The notes under the pieces are model-generated. The model saw only the letters and a list, made by a program, of their open reading frames with translations. It was not told where the DNA came from and ran no database searches. From positions 1 through 64,000 of the forward strand of contig JALNWQ010000020.1 of the NCBI GenBank assembly GCA_023230855.1: a DNA stretch of 64,000 nucleotides, in the 5' to 3' direction. This DNA comes from Solirubrobacteraceae bacterium. Its GTDB lineage: Bacteria > Actinomycetota > Thermoleophilia > Solirubrobacterales > Solirubrobacteraceae. Positions 1 to 7,343 of this stretch are shown one piece after another (the stretch's first letter is position 1; every line of letters starts with the position of its first letter). The translations under genes were made by a program, and so were the position numbers.

Positions 1-1
1 G

Positions 2-181
2 ATCGAGGTCACGAGCGTCTCGACCGGCATCACCGTCAGCGGCCCCGGCGAGTACGACGTCACGCCGTGGGCGCGCCGGTTCGGCATCGACGGCCCGACC
101 GGGGTCTACAACCAGTACGCCCGCATCACCCCGTACCCGACGAACTACATCATCCAGCTCGTCGCCACCGTCCGTATCTGA
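2..181 (+). CDS. C-terminal fragment of a prophage structural protein (partial)
   Basis: An open frame runs in from the left window edge and ends with TGA at 179-181, giving the last 59 residues of a longer protein. The fragment is rich in beta-branched residues, Gly and Tyr and ends in ATVRI. It lies just upstream of the lysis genes, where phages of this layout carry tail or appendage genes, so a virion structural role is likely. That is inferred from position only; no family is recognised. Confidence 0.55.
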   Translation: MEVTSVSTGITVSGPGEYDVTPWARRFGIDGPTGVYNQYARITPYPTNYIIQLVATVRI

Positions 182-194
182 CCGGCCCAGATCC

Positions 195-434
195 GTGACC
201 GGCCCGGGGCGCACCATGCGCCGCATGGGCTGCCGACCCCGCCTGTGCCACCTGTTGAGCACAGCCACCCCCATCCGTGACGGCCTCGGCTACCTCGCCC
301 GCGACCTCGTGACCGTCGCGCGCCGTCACCCCGCCGGCGTTGACGCGCTGACCGCCGCCATCGCGGTCGCGATCACCGTCCTGTCGGTCGCGACCGCGGC
401 CCGCACCGTCATCGACACCCTCGGAGCGCCGTGA
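195..434 (+). CDS. small prophage membrane protein
   Basis: 79 residues from a GTG start, with a basic N-terminal half and one hydrophobic segment near residues 53-70 (AIAVAITVLSVATAA). Its stop overlaps the GTG start of the endolysin gene by four bases (GTGA), so the two are probably translationally coupled. A single-span protein directly before an amidase suggests a lysis accessory or holin-like role, inferred from context. The ATG codons at 216 and 225 are alternative starts. Confidence 0.5.
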   Translation: MTGPGRTMRRMGCRPRLCHLLSTATPIRDGLGYLARDLVTVARRHPAGVDALTAAIAVAITVLSVATAARTVIDTLGAP

Positions 435-1267
435 AGCCCTATCGCGTAGTGACGAACGGCATGTCCGGCGCGGACGTGCAGGCCGTGAAGGGCGGCATCG
501 TCGCCCGCCTGCGAGCCCGCCGGTTCGGTGGGCTGCCGAAGGCGTGGGACTCGACGATGGGCCCGAGGTTCGCGGACATGGCCGGTGACGCGCTGCACGC
601 CCTCGGCGCGGCCCCGTCCACGGTGTCCGCCGCCCGCCACGGTCGCCTGACCGTCGGGGCGCAGCGCATGCTGCTCGCCCACCGTCGCACGCCCGCCCAG
701 CTCGCCCGTGCCACGGCGAGGCTGCCGACGACCAGGCGGCGCGCGAAGGCGTCCCGGCAGCCCGGGCCGTCGAAGCCGAGGATCGTTCGGCTGCAGGCGG
801 CGATGGCGAACAACCAGGGCAGCATCGGGGCCCTGACCGGAACGGTCGGCCACTACACCGCGGGCCCCCGGCCCGGCACCCGATCGGGCGACCTGTCCTA
901 CTTCCGGCAGTACAACGCCCAGCACCGCGGGCAGGGTTGGGGCGCCATCGGGTACCACTACGGCCTCGCGATCGACGGCACGATCCTGCTCCTGCGCCCC
1001 GCGTCGTGGCGCGGATGCCACACCGCCGGAGCGAACACCGGCCGCCTGGGGATCGTCGTCAACGGCGGCCCCGGCCAGCGGATGACGGCCGCACAGCGCG
1101 CCTCCTACCGGTGGCTGCTCAACAACGCGCACACGTCGGCGATGCCCGCCTCTCATCGCGCGTCGGCGCGCCTCTCGTCTCTCCCGGGCGTCGGCAAGGT
1201 CCACAAGGACTACAACGCCACGTCGTGCGCCGGGGACTTCACCACCGACTACCGGAGCGCCGCATGA
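431..1267 (+). CDS. phage endolysin, N-acetylmuramoyl-L-alanine amidase (Amidase_2 fold)
   Basis: 278 residues. The C-terminal half is an Amidase_2/PGRP zinc amidase, which cleaves the bond between muramic acid and the stem peptide to open the cell wall. Visible hallmarks are VGHYTAG with the first zinc His near residue 138, the IGYHYGLAIDG strand, CHTAGAN after it, and the late VHKDYNATSCAGD block with the second His and Cys ligands. Residues 10-30 (GMSGADVQAVKGG) resemble a peptidoglycan-binding repeat, followed by a basic linker. The gene starts with GTG inside the upstream stop and overlaps the next gene by ATGA. Confidence 0.85.
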   Translation: MKPYRVVTNGMSGADVQAVKGGIVARLRARRFGGLPKAWDSTMGPRFADMAGDALHALGAAPSTVSAARHGRLTVGAQRMLLAHRRTPAQLARATARLPTTRRRAKASRQPGPSKPRIVRLQAAMANNQGSIGALTGTVGHYTAGPRPGTRSGDLSYFRQYNAQHRGQGWGAIGYHYGLAIDGTILLLRPASWRGCHTAGANTGRLGIVVNGGPGQRMTAAQRASYRWLLNNAHTSAMPASHRASARLSSLPGVGKVHKDYNATSCAGDFTTDYRSAA

Positions 1268-1524
1268 CCGCCCTGTCCCCCGTCCGCAACGCCGCCCAGG
1301 CCGCCCGCGTCGACCACCCCACCGGCACCGCGGCGCTCGCCACCACCGTCCTCGTCTGGATCGCCCAAGCGATCGGCGTGGACCTGCCGGCCGAGGTCGC
1401 GGTGGCCATCGTCGGCCTGGTCGCCGTCCTCGTCTCGGCGGTCACCCCCCGGTTCGACTCGGCCACCGTGCTCGCCGGCAACGATCCGCCGCACGGCAAC
1501 ACCGGCCCCGACAACCAGAACTGA
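1264..1524 (+). CDS. small phage membrane protein, holin candidate
   Basis: 86 residues starting at the ATG that overlaps the endolysin stop. Two hydrophobic stretches are visible, near residues 24-40 (AALATTVLVWIAQAIGV) and 44-61 (AEVAVAIVGLVAVLVSAV), followed by a polar tail ending in PDNQN. Two closely spaced spans directly after an amidase gene are typical of holins, which let endolysin cross the membrane. The assignment rests on topology and position, not on family similarity. Confidence 0.6.
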   Translation: MTALSPVRNAAQAARVDHPTGTAALATTVLVWIAQAIGVDLPAEVAVAIVGLVAVLVSAVTPRFDSATVLAGNDPPHGNTGPDNQN

Positions 1525-1536
1525 GCGTGCCGGTGA

Positions 1537-1761
1537 ATGCGCCTGACCACGGAATCGAGCTGGGAATGCATCGCCCTCGCGGAGGCCACGCTCCTCCGGG
1601 TCGCGTTCCCCACGGCAGCGTTGCTGCTCGTGATCTGGCTGGCGTCACGCGACGCCCTCGGCCTGGAGACCGCCCCCGCCGTGGCCGGGCTGCTGTCGGG
1701 CCGCCTCGCACCACCGCTGAGGAGCGACGCCGCTGGAGGCGCGTCGCGTACGGCCGGGTGA
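1537..1761 (+). CDS. small phage membrane protein, possibly the first part of a frameshifted gene
   Basis: 74 residues from ATG, with one clear hydrophobic span (VAFPTAALLLVIWLAS). It follows the holin candidate by 12 bases. Its last residues (SDAAGGASRTAG) look unlike membrane-protein sequence, while the overlapping -1 frame from about 1690 to 1826 reads a charged loop (AEERRRWRRVAYGR) and a second hydrophobic span before stopping where the next gene begins. The real product may therefore be a two-span protein made through a frameshift, or the gene may carry an indel. Function unknown; a second holin or antiholin is plausible. Confidence 0.45.
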   Translation: MRLTTESSWECIALAEATLLRVAFPTAALLLVIWLASRDALGLETAPAVAGLLSGRLAPPLRSDAAGGASRTAG

Positions 1762-1822
1762 TCCCCGCCATGTCGCTCTGCGGGGCGGTGCAGATCATCG
1801 TCCTGATCGCCGGGGGGCACCT

Positions 1823-2194
1823 GTGAGCCGGATGCGTCTCCCCCGCCTGCCGCCGGAGGCGTCCCGGGCGTTCGCGACGCTCTGGGTCACCCTCATCGGC
1901 ATCGCGTGCGTCTGGTTGGTGTACCGCGTCGAGTCGTCGCGAGACCTGTCGACCGACCGCGACATCGCCCGCGCCTTCCAGCGGTGCGAGCAGCTGCGCG
2001 ACCTGGCGATGGTGCAGCAGATCGCGTTGGACGAGGCCCCGTGGATTCTCGCGCGTATCCGGCTCAGGGACCCGCACCTGCTGGCGACGGATGGGCGGGT
2101 CCCGGTCCCGGACTGCGCACGGATCTACCCGCGTGGGGCGGGCCTGTCGGTGCGGTTCCCTGAGCTCGCACCACTCCAGAACGAAACGCCCTAG
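1823..2194 (+). CDS. prophage membrane-anchored protein, spanin-like position
   Basis: 123 residues from a GTG that overlaps the preceding stop. One N-terminal membrane anchor (FATLWVTLIGIACVWLVY, about residues 17-34) is followed by a soluble domain with two Cys residues (near 55 and 98). An anchored protein with an extracytoplasmic domain at the end of the lysis block recalls Rz-type proteins, but the domain is not predicted as a long coiled coil, so the role stays open. It is the last rightward gene of the lysis block. Confidence 0.55.
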   Translation: MSRMRLPRLPPEASRAFATLWVTLIGIACVWLVYRVESSRDLSTDRDIARAFQRCEQLRDLAMVQQIALDEAPWILARIRLRDPHLLATDGRVPVPDCARIYPRGAGLSVRFPELAPLQNETP

Positions 2195-2199
2195 CCCTG

Positions 2200-2583
2200 C
2201 TACCGGGATGCCTCGATGCCTAGACGGCATCCCCTTCGAGCCGCAACCTTGCTCTCGGTGCCCGACGACCCGAAGTGCGCGTCCGCGTAACCGATCGTGA
2301 TCCCCTGCACGTCGTCCGGGGGCCCTCCGTACCGCTGCGCAAGCGCTTCCGCCCCATGCAGCTGGCAGTCGTCGAAGCTCGTCTCGCACACAGACCGAAC
2401 CTCGGAATCAGGAACGGCCAGCCCACGAACGCTCTCGCACGCCGCGGCCGACGTCGCCGGACCAGATGCAGGCCCTTCGTCGCCGCTGTCGTCGCCGGTG
2501 ACCCACGCCAGGAACACCATGAACACGATCACGAACGCGATCGCTGCGGCCCACTGGAGCGGCGTTTCCTTGGCGGCGCTCAT
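2200..2583 (-). CDS. small membrane-anchored protein with paired cysteines
   Basis: 127 residues when started at the ATG that overlaps the upstream gene's stop by four bases. One membrane span (AAAIAFVIVFMVFLAWVTG, about residues 12-30) is followed by a Gly/Ser/Asp-rich linker and a globular part with four Cys residues that could form disulfides outside the cell. It is co-transcribed with the secreted basic protein upstream, against the direction of the lysis genes. Such leftward pairs beside lysis genes are often lysogenic-conversion genes, but no family is recognised. Confidence 0.55.
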   Translation of the reverse strand: MSAAKETPLQWAAAIAFVIVFMVFLAWVTGDDSGDEGPASGPATSAAACESVRGLAVPDSEVRSVCETSFDDCQLHGAEALAQRYGGPPDDVQGITIGYADAHFGSSGTESKVAARRGCRLGIEASR

Positions 2584-2936
2584 CGGGTCCGCACCACGCG
2601 GTAGCGCGTCTTGCCGCGGCGGTTCGCGTAGGTCCACGTCGTGCCGCGTGGAATCTCACCTCCGGAGTACCCGAGCTCGAACGCGTTGCCCCCGACCATG
2701 GTCCACGAGCAGCGGTAACGGATCTCGCGCTTCGTGGTCTTGCTCTTCTTGCACCCCGCGAACGCCTCCCAGCCCTTGCGGACCATCGGCCGGTTGTAGC
2801 GCTCGATGGCTCGTTCCGTGGCGCGTTCGGCACCGCGCGTCGTGGGCTTAGCGTTGGCCGACGGCGCGGTGGCGAAGGCGGCCCCGATGGCGACCGAGGC
2901 CGCGGTGGCGAACGCTGTCAGGCGTGAGCGGTTCAT
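2580..2936 (-). CDS. secreted basic protein with signal peptide
   Basis: 118 residues from the ATG at 2936. The N-terminus is a classical signal peptide: MNRSRLTAF, a hydrophobic core of Ala/Ile/Val, then PSANA before KPTT. The mature part is Arg- and Lys-rich, has two Cys residues and ends in a Tyr/Arg-rich segment. It overlaps the next leftward gene by ATGA, forming a two-gene unit. Function unknown; expression from the prophage during lysogeny is possible because the unit faces away from the lytic genes. Confidence 0.55.
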   Translation of the reverse strand: MNRSRLTAFATAASVAIGAAFATAPSANAKPTTRGAERATERAIERYNRPMVRKGWEAFAGCKKSKTTKREIRYRCSWTMVGGNAFELGYSGGEIPRGTTWTYANRRGKTRYRVVRTR

Positions 2937-3140
2937 GCGGCCGAGCGTACCCCGTCGACGCCGTCGAGCGCCAGCCGTCGCGGTGGTTGACCGCGTTATG
3001 CAGGACGAACGCATGTTCGCCCGTGATCCGTCCGAGCGGGGTGCGAGATTCGTCGTCCGGCGAGAGGGATGCTCGACACGGCGCCGGGTCATCGAGAGGT
3101 GGCGGGACACTCGGTAGGACGAGCGGGACGGGGGCACGAT

Positions 3141-3653
3141 GTGTCGCTCAACCACAAGGCCACCGGCAGCCTGAACGGCCGGAACGAGGAGAACTACACC
3201 GACGCCCAGGCGCTCGACCGCCTGGCCCGCGAGCTGGAGATCCTGGCGAACGCCCGCGTCTCCCCCGGCCTGCGAGACCTCGCGCAGCAGATCGCCGAGG
3301 CCGCCGGCCTGGGGACGACCGTGCAGCGCATCGAGCAGCAGCAGGTACGTCGCGCACGAATGGAGGGGCGCGACTGGTCGGCGTGGTCCGCGATCGAGCT
3401 GCGGGCCGTGAAGGGCCAAGGGCGGACGACGCCTCGACGCCCGCCGATCCTGTCGGTGGTCGAACGGACCGAGCAGCGCCAGCCGTCGCCGGAGGAGGCG
3501 CGCCGCGAGTTCGCGCGCCGGATGGCGGCGTTGGCCGGCGAGGGCGCCGAGGCGGAGTGGGCTACGCCGCCGGAGCGGGACGGCTGGTCGACGATGGCGC
3601 GTCAGTGTCGCCTCGTTGGCGGCTTGCCTCGTCCTCGCCCAGCGCCGCGGTAG
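3141..3653 (+). CDS. hypothetical prophage protein next to the immunity region
   Basis: 170 residues from a GTG at 3141 with the purine-rich stretch GGGGGCA just upstream. The N-terminal half (TDAQALDRLARELEILANA) is helical and Leu/Ala-rich; the C-terminal half is charged and may be disordered. Its last 92 bases overlap the 3' end of the oppositely oriented repressor gene, so the two transcripts are complementary there. No family is recognised; antirepressor or accessory immunity functions are possible only by position. Confidence 0.55.
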   Translation: MSLNHKATGSLNGRNEENYTDAQALDRLARELEILANARVSPGLRDLAQQIAEAAGLGTTVQRIEQQQVRRARMEGRDWSAWSAIELRAVKGQGRTTPRRPPILSVVERTEQRQPSPEEARREFARRMAALAGEGAEAEWATPPERDGWSTMARQCRLVGGLPRPRPAPR

Positions 3654-4062
3654 CCGCGCCGGTCCGAGCGGCTTCGGCCATCATCGCGGCCTCCAGCACA
3701 GCGATCCGCTCCGACTGACGGGCGATCTCCACGCCTTGTTCCGTCAGCCGGCGTTCCGCGGCCTCGAAGTCTGCGAGTAGCCGGTCGAGGAGCTGGGAGT
3801 TGGTGGGGCCGCTCTTGCGGTTCCCGCCTCGCGGGACGGCGTTCTCGTCCCATCCGGGCCACAGGTCGTCAGGCGTGAGGTTGTAGTGCGCGGCGAGGCG
3901 ACGCATCAGGTCGGGGCTCGGGGCTCGGCGGCCGGACTCCCATCCGTTGATGGTCTGCACCGTGGTCTTGATGGCCTGCGCGAGGTCCTTCTGCGTTTCC
4001 TCGTGGCGGCGGCGTTCCTCGACGACCCGCCTGCCCAGGTCGGCCTTGCGTGCGTCGGTCAT
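3562..4062 (-). CDS. prophage repressor, XRE-family helix-turn-helix protein
   Basis: 166 residues from the ATG at 4062. Residues 20-65 form an XRE (Cro/C1) DNA-binding domain: QKDLAQAIKTTVQTINGWE is the helix-turn-helix, followed by SGRRAPSPDLMRRLAAHY. Residues 85-130 form a likely coiled coil (LLADFEAAERRLTEQGVEI) for dimerisation, then a disordered Ala/Thr/Pro tail. No LexA-type peptidase domain is present, so induction would not use self-cleavage. It lies divergent from the early operon across a 95-base operator region and most likely represses it to keep lysogeny. Confidence 0.8.
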   Translation of the reverse strand: MTDARKADLGRRVVEERRRHEETQKDLAQAIKTTVQTINGWESGRRAPSPDLMRRLAAHYNLTPDDLWPGWDENAVPRGGNRKSGPTNSQLLDRLLADFEAAERRLTEQGVEIARQSERIAVLEAAMMAEAARTGAATAALGEDEASRQRGDTDAPSSTSRPAPAA

Positions 4063-4077
4063 GCCCCAATGATGCGG

Positions 4078-4151
4078 AACCGAAAGCGAATGCGCAACGC
4101 GGCGGGCCCCCCGCATGTCTTATTGCATTCGTTTTCGCTTTCGGTTAGGTT
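4078..4151. promoter_or_regulatory. immunity operator with inverted 13-bp arms and two divergent promoters
   Basis: The gap between the repressor and the first early gene holds two exact inverted copies of a 13-bp arm, AACCGAAAGCGAA at 4078-4090 and its complement at 4134-4146. The inner heptamer CGAATGC (4087-4093) is repeated inverted at 4125-4131. A rightward promoter fits TTGCAT (4123-4128), a 17-bp spacer and TAGGTT (4146-4151), placing the start site at about the ATG 4158. A leftward promoter fits TTGCGC, 17 bp and CATCAT (4074-4069), starting at about the repressor ATG. Both transcripts would be leaderless, and both promoters overlap the arms. Confidence 0.6.
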
Positions 4152-4157
4152 GTCGGC

Positions 4158-4343
4158 ATGCCACCGAGGACCACGTCGCCCCGCGGCCGGATGGAACCCA
4201 TCCCCGCCCGCATCGACCTCCCCACCCACGCCACCATGCGCCAGCTCGCCAGCGCCCACGACAACGGAATCGGCGAGGAGTACCGCGCCGCGGTCCGCCA
4301 CTGGATCGCCCGGCACGCCGACGACCTGCGGGCCGCCGCATGA
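4158..4343 (+). CDS. first early prophage protein (small, unknown)
   Basis: 61 residues from ATG, the first gene of the rightward early operon. It has a basic Pro-rich start (PRTTSPRGRMEPIPARIDLP) and a helical second half (EEYRAAVRHWIARHADDLRA). The pattern of a short strand followed by a helix recalls ribbon-helix-helix proteins, but this is a weak resemblance. Its position under the divergent operator would suit a Cro-like regulator. Its stop overlaps the next start by ATGA. Confidence 0.6.
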   Translation: MPPRTTSPRGRMEPIPARIDLPTHATMRQLASAHDNGIGEEYRAAVRHWIARHADDLRAAA

Positions 4344-4600
4344 GCGTCGCCGACCTGCCGCCCGTCACCATGCCGGTGCACGTCGCCGACGAGATCGCGG
4401 CCGCGATGGCCGCCGGTGCCGCCACCGCGGCCGCCGCCGTCGAGCTCGTCCGGGCGATCCGCAGCGCCGGCCTCGACCTCGGGCACAACGTCGAGGCGCA
4501 CATGGCCCACGTCGTGCTGGCCGCGACGGACACGCACCACAAGGTCGCCGACGCACGCCGCTCCGCGCTCCTGGCGATCGCGGACGAGGCCGGGCTGTGA
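4340..4600 (+). CDS. small Ala-rich early prophage protein
   Basis: 86 residues from an ATG overlapping the previous stop. It is mostly helical and Ala-rich (ADEIAAAMAAGAATAAAAVEL, then a second amphipathic helix), without a clear membrane span. It overlaps the next gene by GTGA. Function unknown; part of the tightly packed early operon. Confidence 0.6.
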   Translation: MSVADLPPVTMPVHVADEIAAAMAAGAATAAAAVELVRAIRSAGLDLGHNVEAHMAHVVLAATDTHHKVADARRSALLAIADEAGL

Positions 4601-4791
4601 GACGTCTCGTCTGCGCGTTGCGTGGCCATCGCTGGCTGACGATCCGTCTCGGTCACGTCGAGTTCTCCCGCTGCCCGCGCTGCGGCCAGTTCCTCCGTCG
4701 CGACGTCGAGCACGTCGCGACGACCGCCCCGGCCTCCTACCCGGCCCCCAACCACCCGTTGCCTCACCCGTCCGAAGGGATCACCCGATGA
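4597..4791 (+). CDS. small zinc-ribbon early prophage protein
   Basis: 64 residues from a GTG that overlaps the previous stop. A zinc site is suggested by an early Cys and His (CALRGHRW) and the CPRCG knuckle near residue 27, followed by a disordered Pro-rich tail. It overlaps the start of the annealing-protein gene by ATGA, so it is probably translated together with it. Function unknown; small zinc-ribbon proteins are common in actinophage early regions. Confidence 0.6.
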   Translation: MRRLVCALRGHRWLTIRLGHVEFSRCPRCGQFLRRDVEHVATTAPASYPAPNHPLPHPSEGITR

Positions 4792-5672
4792 CCACCGCTC
4801 TCGCAGCACGAGACACGCCCACCGCCCAGGGCGTGCTGCAGCTCTCCGACGAGCAGGTCGACCTCGTCACCCGCACCGTCGCCCAGGGCGCGGACCGCGA
4901 CGAGCTCGCGCTGTTCCTGCACACCGCCCAGCGCATGGGCCTCGACCCGCTCGCGAAGCAGATCCACGCCGTGAAGCGCTGGGACTCCAAGGCCCGCCGC
5001 GAGGTCATGGCGATCCAGGTCGGCATCGACGGGTTGCGGTTGGTCGCTGACCGGACCGGAACGTACCTCGGCCAGGACGGGCCGTTCTGGTGCGGCGACG
5101 ACGGCCAGTGGCGCGAGGTGTGGACCTCCCACGACCCGCCCGTCGCCGCGAAGGTGATCGTGCGCCGCGCGATCGGCGACCACGTCTCGTCGCTCCCCGC
5201 CGTCGCGCACTACACCGAGTATGTCGCGACGCTGAAGGGCGGGGCCCCGAACCGGATGTGGAAGGAGAAGCCCGCGCTGATGCTCGCGAAGTGCGCGGAG
5301 GCGCTGGCGTTGCGGAAGGCGTTCCCGGCCGACATGTCCGGGGTGTACACCGACGACGAGATGCAGCAGGCCGGACCGCCGGTCCAGCCCGCGGCCCCAC
5401 CGGTCGAGCGCGCGACCCGCGACGAGTACTCGTACATCGCCGACGCCCGCGCGCACCTCGGGTACGACGACGACGGCTACGGCCAGCTGCTGACCGACGC
5501 GGGGATCGCGCCGGGCGAGTCGATCAAGGCCCGCCTGCAGCACGCGACGCGTGCCCAGGTGGCGGAGGTTCGCCGGCGGCTCGACGCGGCCGCGGACTCC
5601 GCGCCGGAGATGGTCGACGGGACGGTCGCGAGTGACAGCGACGTCATGGGCGACCCGGGCCTGGAGGGCTGA
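4788..5672 (+). CDS. bet: phage single-strand annealing protein, Redbeta/Bet type
   Basis: 294 residues. Residues 20-180 match the Redbeta family: LALFLHTAQRMGLDPLAKQIH, then MAIQVGIDGLRLVADRTG, QDGPFWCGDDGQW and MWKEKPALMLAKCAEALALRKAF, ending with the acidic YTDDEM segment. These proteins pair complementary single strands during phage recombination and replication. The C-terminal third is variable and may bind host SSB. The gene lies in the early operon with a RusA resolvase. No partner exonuclease of known type is visible beside it. Confidence 0.88.
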   Translation: MTTALAARDTPTAQGVLQLSDEQVDLVTRTVAQGADRDELALFLHTAQRMGLDPLAKQIHAVKRWDSKARREVMAIQVGIDGLRLVADRTGTYLGQDGPFWCGDDGQWREVWTSHDPPVAAKVIVRRAIGDHVSSLPAVAHYTEYVATLKGGAPNRMWKEKPALMLAKCAEALALRKAFPADMSGVYTDDEMQQAGPPVQPAAPPVERATRDEYSYIADARAHLGYDDDGYGQLLTDAGIAPGESIKARLQHATRAQVAEVRRRLDAAADSAPEMVDGTVASDSDVMGDPGLEG

Positions 5673-5675
5673 CCG

Positions 5676-6176
5676 ATGGGAGAGCACTCCACGGAGGTCG
5701 TGTCCCCCGCCCAGGCGGTCGAGGTCGTGAACCCGTTGACCGGCGAGCTCGTTGACGTTGCGGCGTTGCCGACCGACGCGTTGGCGGTGGAGCGCAACGA
5801 GATCCGTGCGGCCCGTGACGCGATCAGCGCGTGGGCCCGGGCGATCGACGGCGAGCTCACCGCGAGGCTGGATCGTGAGGCGCGCCGGTCCGCGACGGTC
5901 GCCGGGTACAAGTTGTCGGTGACCGCGCCGGAGGTGTGGTCGACGGACGCGCTCGGGTTGCGCAACGCCCTGGCGGCGCTCGTCGCCGATGGCGTGTTGT
6001 CGCAGGCCGCGGTGGATGCGGCGGTGGAGCCGGTGACGAAGGTCGAGGCGCGCCGTCGTGGCCTGACGGCGTTGCACAACCACGCGGACGAGCGGGTGAA
6101 GTCGACGGTCGCGGAGTACGACCGGCGGGTCGAGAACCCGACGCGGCGCGTGACGGTGACCGAGGTCGTGTCGTGA
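5676..6176 (+). CDS. early prophage protein following the annealing protein
   Basis: 166 residues from ATG, three bases after the annealing-protein stop. It is acidic and helical (ERNEIRAARDAISAWARAIDGE), with a basic segment in the middle (DREARRSATVAGYKLSV) and no catalytic motif I can point to. The place after bet often holds an exonuclease or a Gam-like protein, but neither signature is visible here. It overlaps the next gene by GTGA. Confidence 0.6.
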   Translation: MGEHSTEVVSPAQAVEVVNPLTGELVDVAALPTDALAVERNEIRAARDAISAWARAIDGELTARLDREARRSATVAGYKLSVTAPEVWSTDALGLRNALAALVADGVLSQAAVDAAVEPVTKVEARRRGLTALHNHADERVKSTVAEYDRRVENPTRRVTVTEVVS

Positions 6177-6322
6177 AGAACGCCTCGACACTCCTGTTCA
6201 TGGTCGCGGCCGTGGCGCTCGGCGTGAGGGCGGGCGTCGATGGCGACTGGCTGGCCGGGATCGCGCTGACGTGCTCCTTCTTGGCGTTGCTGTTCTTCCG
6301 CGCCGGGTCGACCGATGAGTAG
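6173..6322 (+). CDS. very small two-span membrane protein
   Basis: 49 residues from a GTG overlapping the preceding stop. Two hydrophobic segments (ASTLLFMVAAVALGV and LAGIALTCSFLALLFF) are joined by a short GVDGDW turn. The next gene starts inside its 3' end. Function unknown; the coupled start and stop on both sides support it as a real member of the operon. Confidence 0.5.
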   Translation: MKNASTLLFMVAAVALGVRAGVDGDWLAGIALTCSFLALLFFRAGSTDE

Positions 6323-6536
6323 CTGCCGCTCGTGCGGTGCCCCCATCCGCTGGGTCAAGGTCGCCGGGACCGGCCGTTCGATGCCCCTGGACCCCGACCC
6401 GGTCCCCGGCGGGAACGTCTGGCTCCTGGCCGACGGCACCGCCGAGATCCACGCGGTCGGCGACCCGACCGCGATCCGGCACGTCTCCCACTTCGCGACG
6501 TGCCCCAACGCCAACCAGCACCGGAGGACCCGATGA
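6315..6536 (+). CDS. small zinc-finger-like early prophage protein
   Basis: 73 residues from ATG. An N-terminal CRSCG knuckle (residues 4-8) and a late His/Cys pair (HFATCPNANQH) could bind one zinc ion around the central beta-rich part (VKVAGTGRSMPLDPDPV). This pattern is common in small actinophage proteins of unknown role. It overlaps both neighbouring genes, so it is part of the same translational chain. Confidence 0.65.
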   Translation: MSSCRSCGAPIRWVKVAGTGRSMPLDPDPVPGGNVWLLADGTAEIHAVGDPTAIRHVSHFATCPNANQHRRTR

Positions 6537-6961
6537 TCACTGGCACCGTCTCCGTCAACGGCGGCCCCGAGGTAGACCTCGACCGGTTCCGCGACCTCAG
6601 CGACCACCTCGCCAACGAGGACGTCGGCTCCACCAACGACCCGGCCGCCGGCGGCCCGGCGCAGCTGTCGCTGGAGATCGGCGGCGATCGGCCCACCACG
6701 TCGCTGCTGAAGATCGGCGGCTCGATCGACCTCGGCGACATCGAGGTCACGAAGGGCCGCCACCTGAAGATCCGGGTCGTCGACGACTGGACCGGCGAGC
6801 TCGTGTCCCAGGCCGACGTGCGCATCGACGCCGTCACGATCAAGGACAAGATCGACGCGGACGGGTACGTCACCGCGACCGAGCGCATCCACGCCGCCAG
6901 GGTCGACATGTCCCGCCCCGCCACCACCCCCGACGAGGGCGGCGACGATGACCTCGACTGA
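6533..6961 (+). CDS. beta-rich early prophage protein
   Basis: 142 residues from the ATG that overlaps the previous stop. Alternating hydrophobic and polar residues (KIGGSIDLGDIEVTKGRHL and KIRVVDDWTGELV) suggest a beta-sheet fold, with an acidic C-terminal tail (DEGGDDDLD). The pattern would fit an SSB-like or other small nucleic-acid-associated protein, but there is no clear family match, so the function is left open. Confidence 0.6.
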   Translation: MITGTVSVNGGPEVDLDRFRDLSDHLANEDVGSTNDPAAGGPAQLSLEIGGDRPTTSLLKIGGSIDLGDIEVTKGRHLKIRVVDDWTGELVSQADVRIDAVTIKDKIDADGYVTATERIHAARVDMSRPATTPDEGGDDDLD

Positions 6962-7343
6962 CCCGCTCCCCGGCGCGGTCGAGCGCGACGCCGCGATCGA
7001 CCAGGCCGAGGCGAACGCACCGGCCGAGTGGTCCGCCCAGGCCCGCCGCGCGCTCTGGACCCTCGTCCGCGACCACCCCGGCCGTCTCCTCACGACCGAC
7101 GAGGTGTGGTCGCAGCTCGACTGGGCCGGTGCCGGACCGCCGCCGGAGCCCCGGGCGCTCGGGGCGGTGATGCGCGCCGCGTGGAAGGCCGGCGTGATCG
7201 AGCCGACCGAGGACTACCGGCCGTCGAACCGGCCGGACTGTCACCGTCGACCCGTCCGGGTGTGGCGGTCCACCGTTCCCCGCCAGGCCGCCCACGACGG
7301 CGAGCAGACATCGCTCGTCGACATGCTGGAGCGTGCAGCGTGA
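6948..7343 (+). CDS. early prophage protein with a winged-helix-like core
   Basis: 131 residues from ATG. The middle part, RRALWTLVRDHPGRLLTTDE then VWSQLD and a second helix, LGAVMRAAWKAGVIEPTEDYR, resembles a small winged helix as found in phage DNA-binding proteins. The tail has a Cys-His pair and a basic RPVRVWRS strand. It overlaps the genes on both sides. The DNA-binding idea is an inference from pattern only. Confidence 0.6.
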   Translation: MTSTDPLPGAVERDAAIDQAEANAPAEWSAQARRALWTLVRDHPGRLLTTDEVWSQLDWAGAGPPPEPRALGAVMRAAWKAGVIEPTEDYRPSNRPDCHRRPVRVWRSTVPRQAAHDGEQTSLVDMLERAA

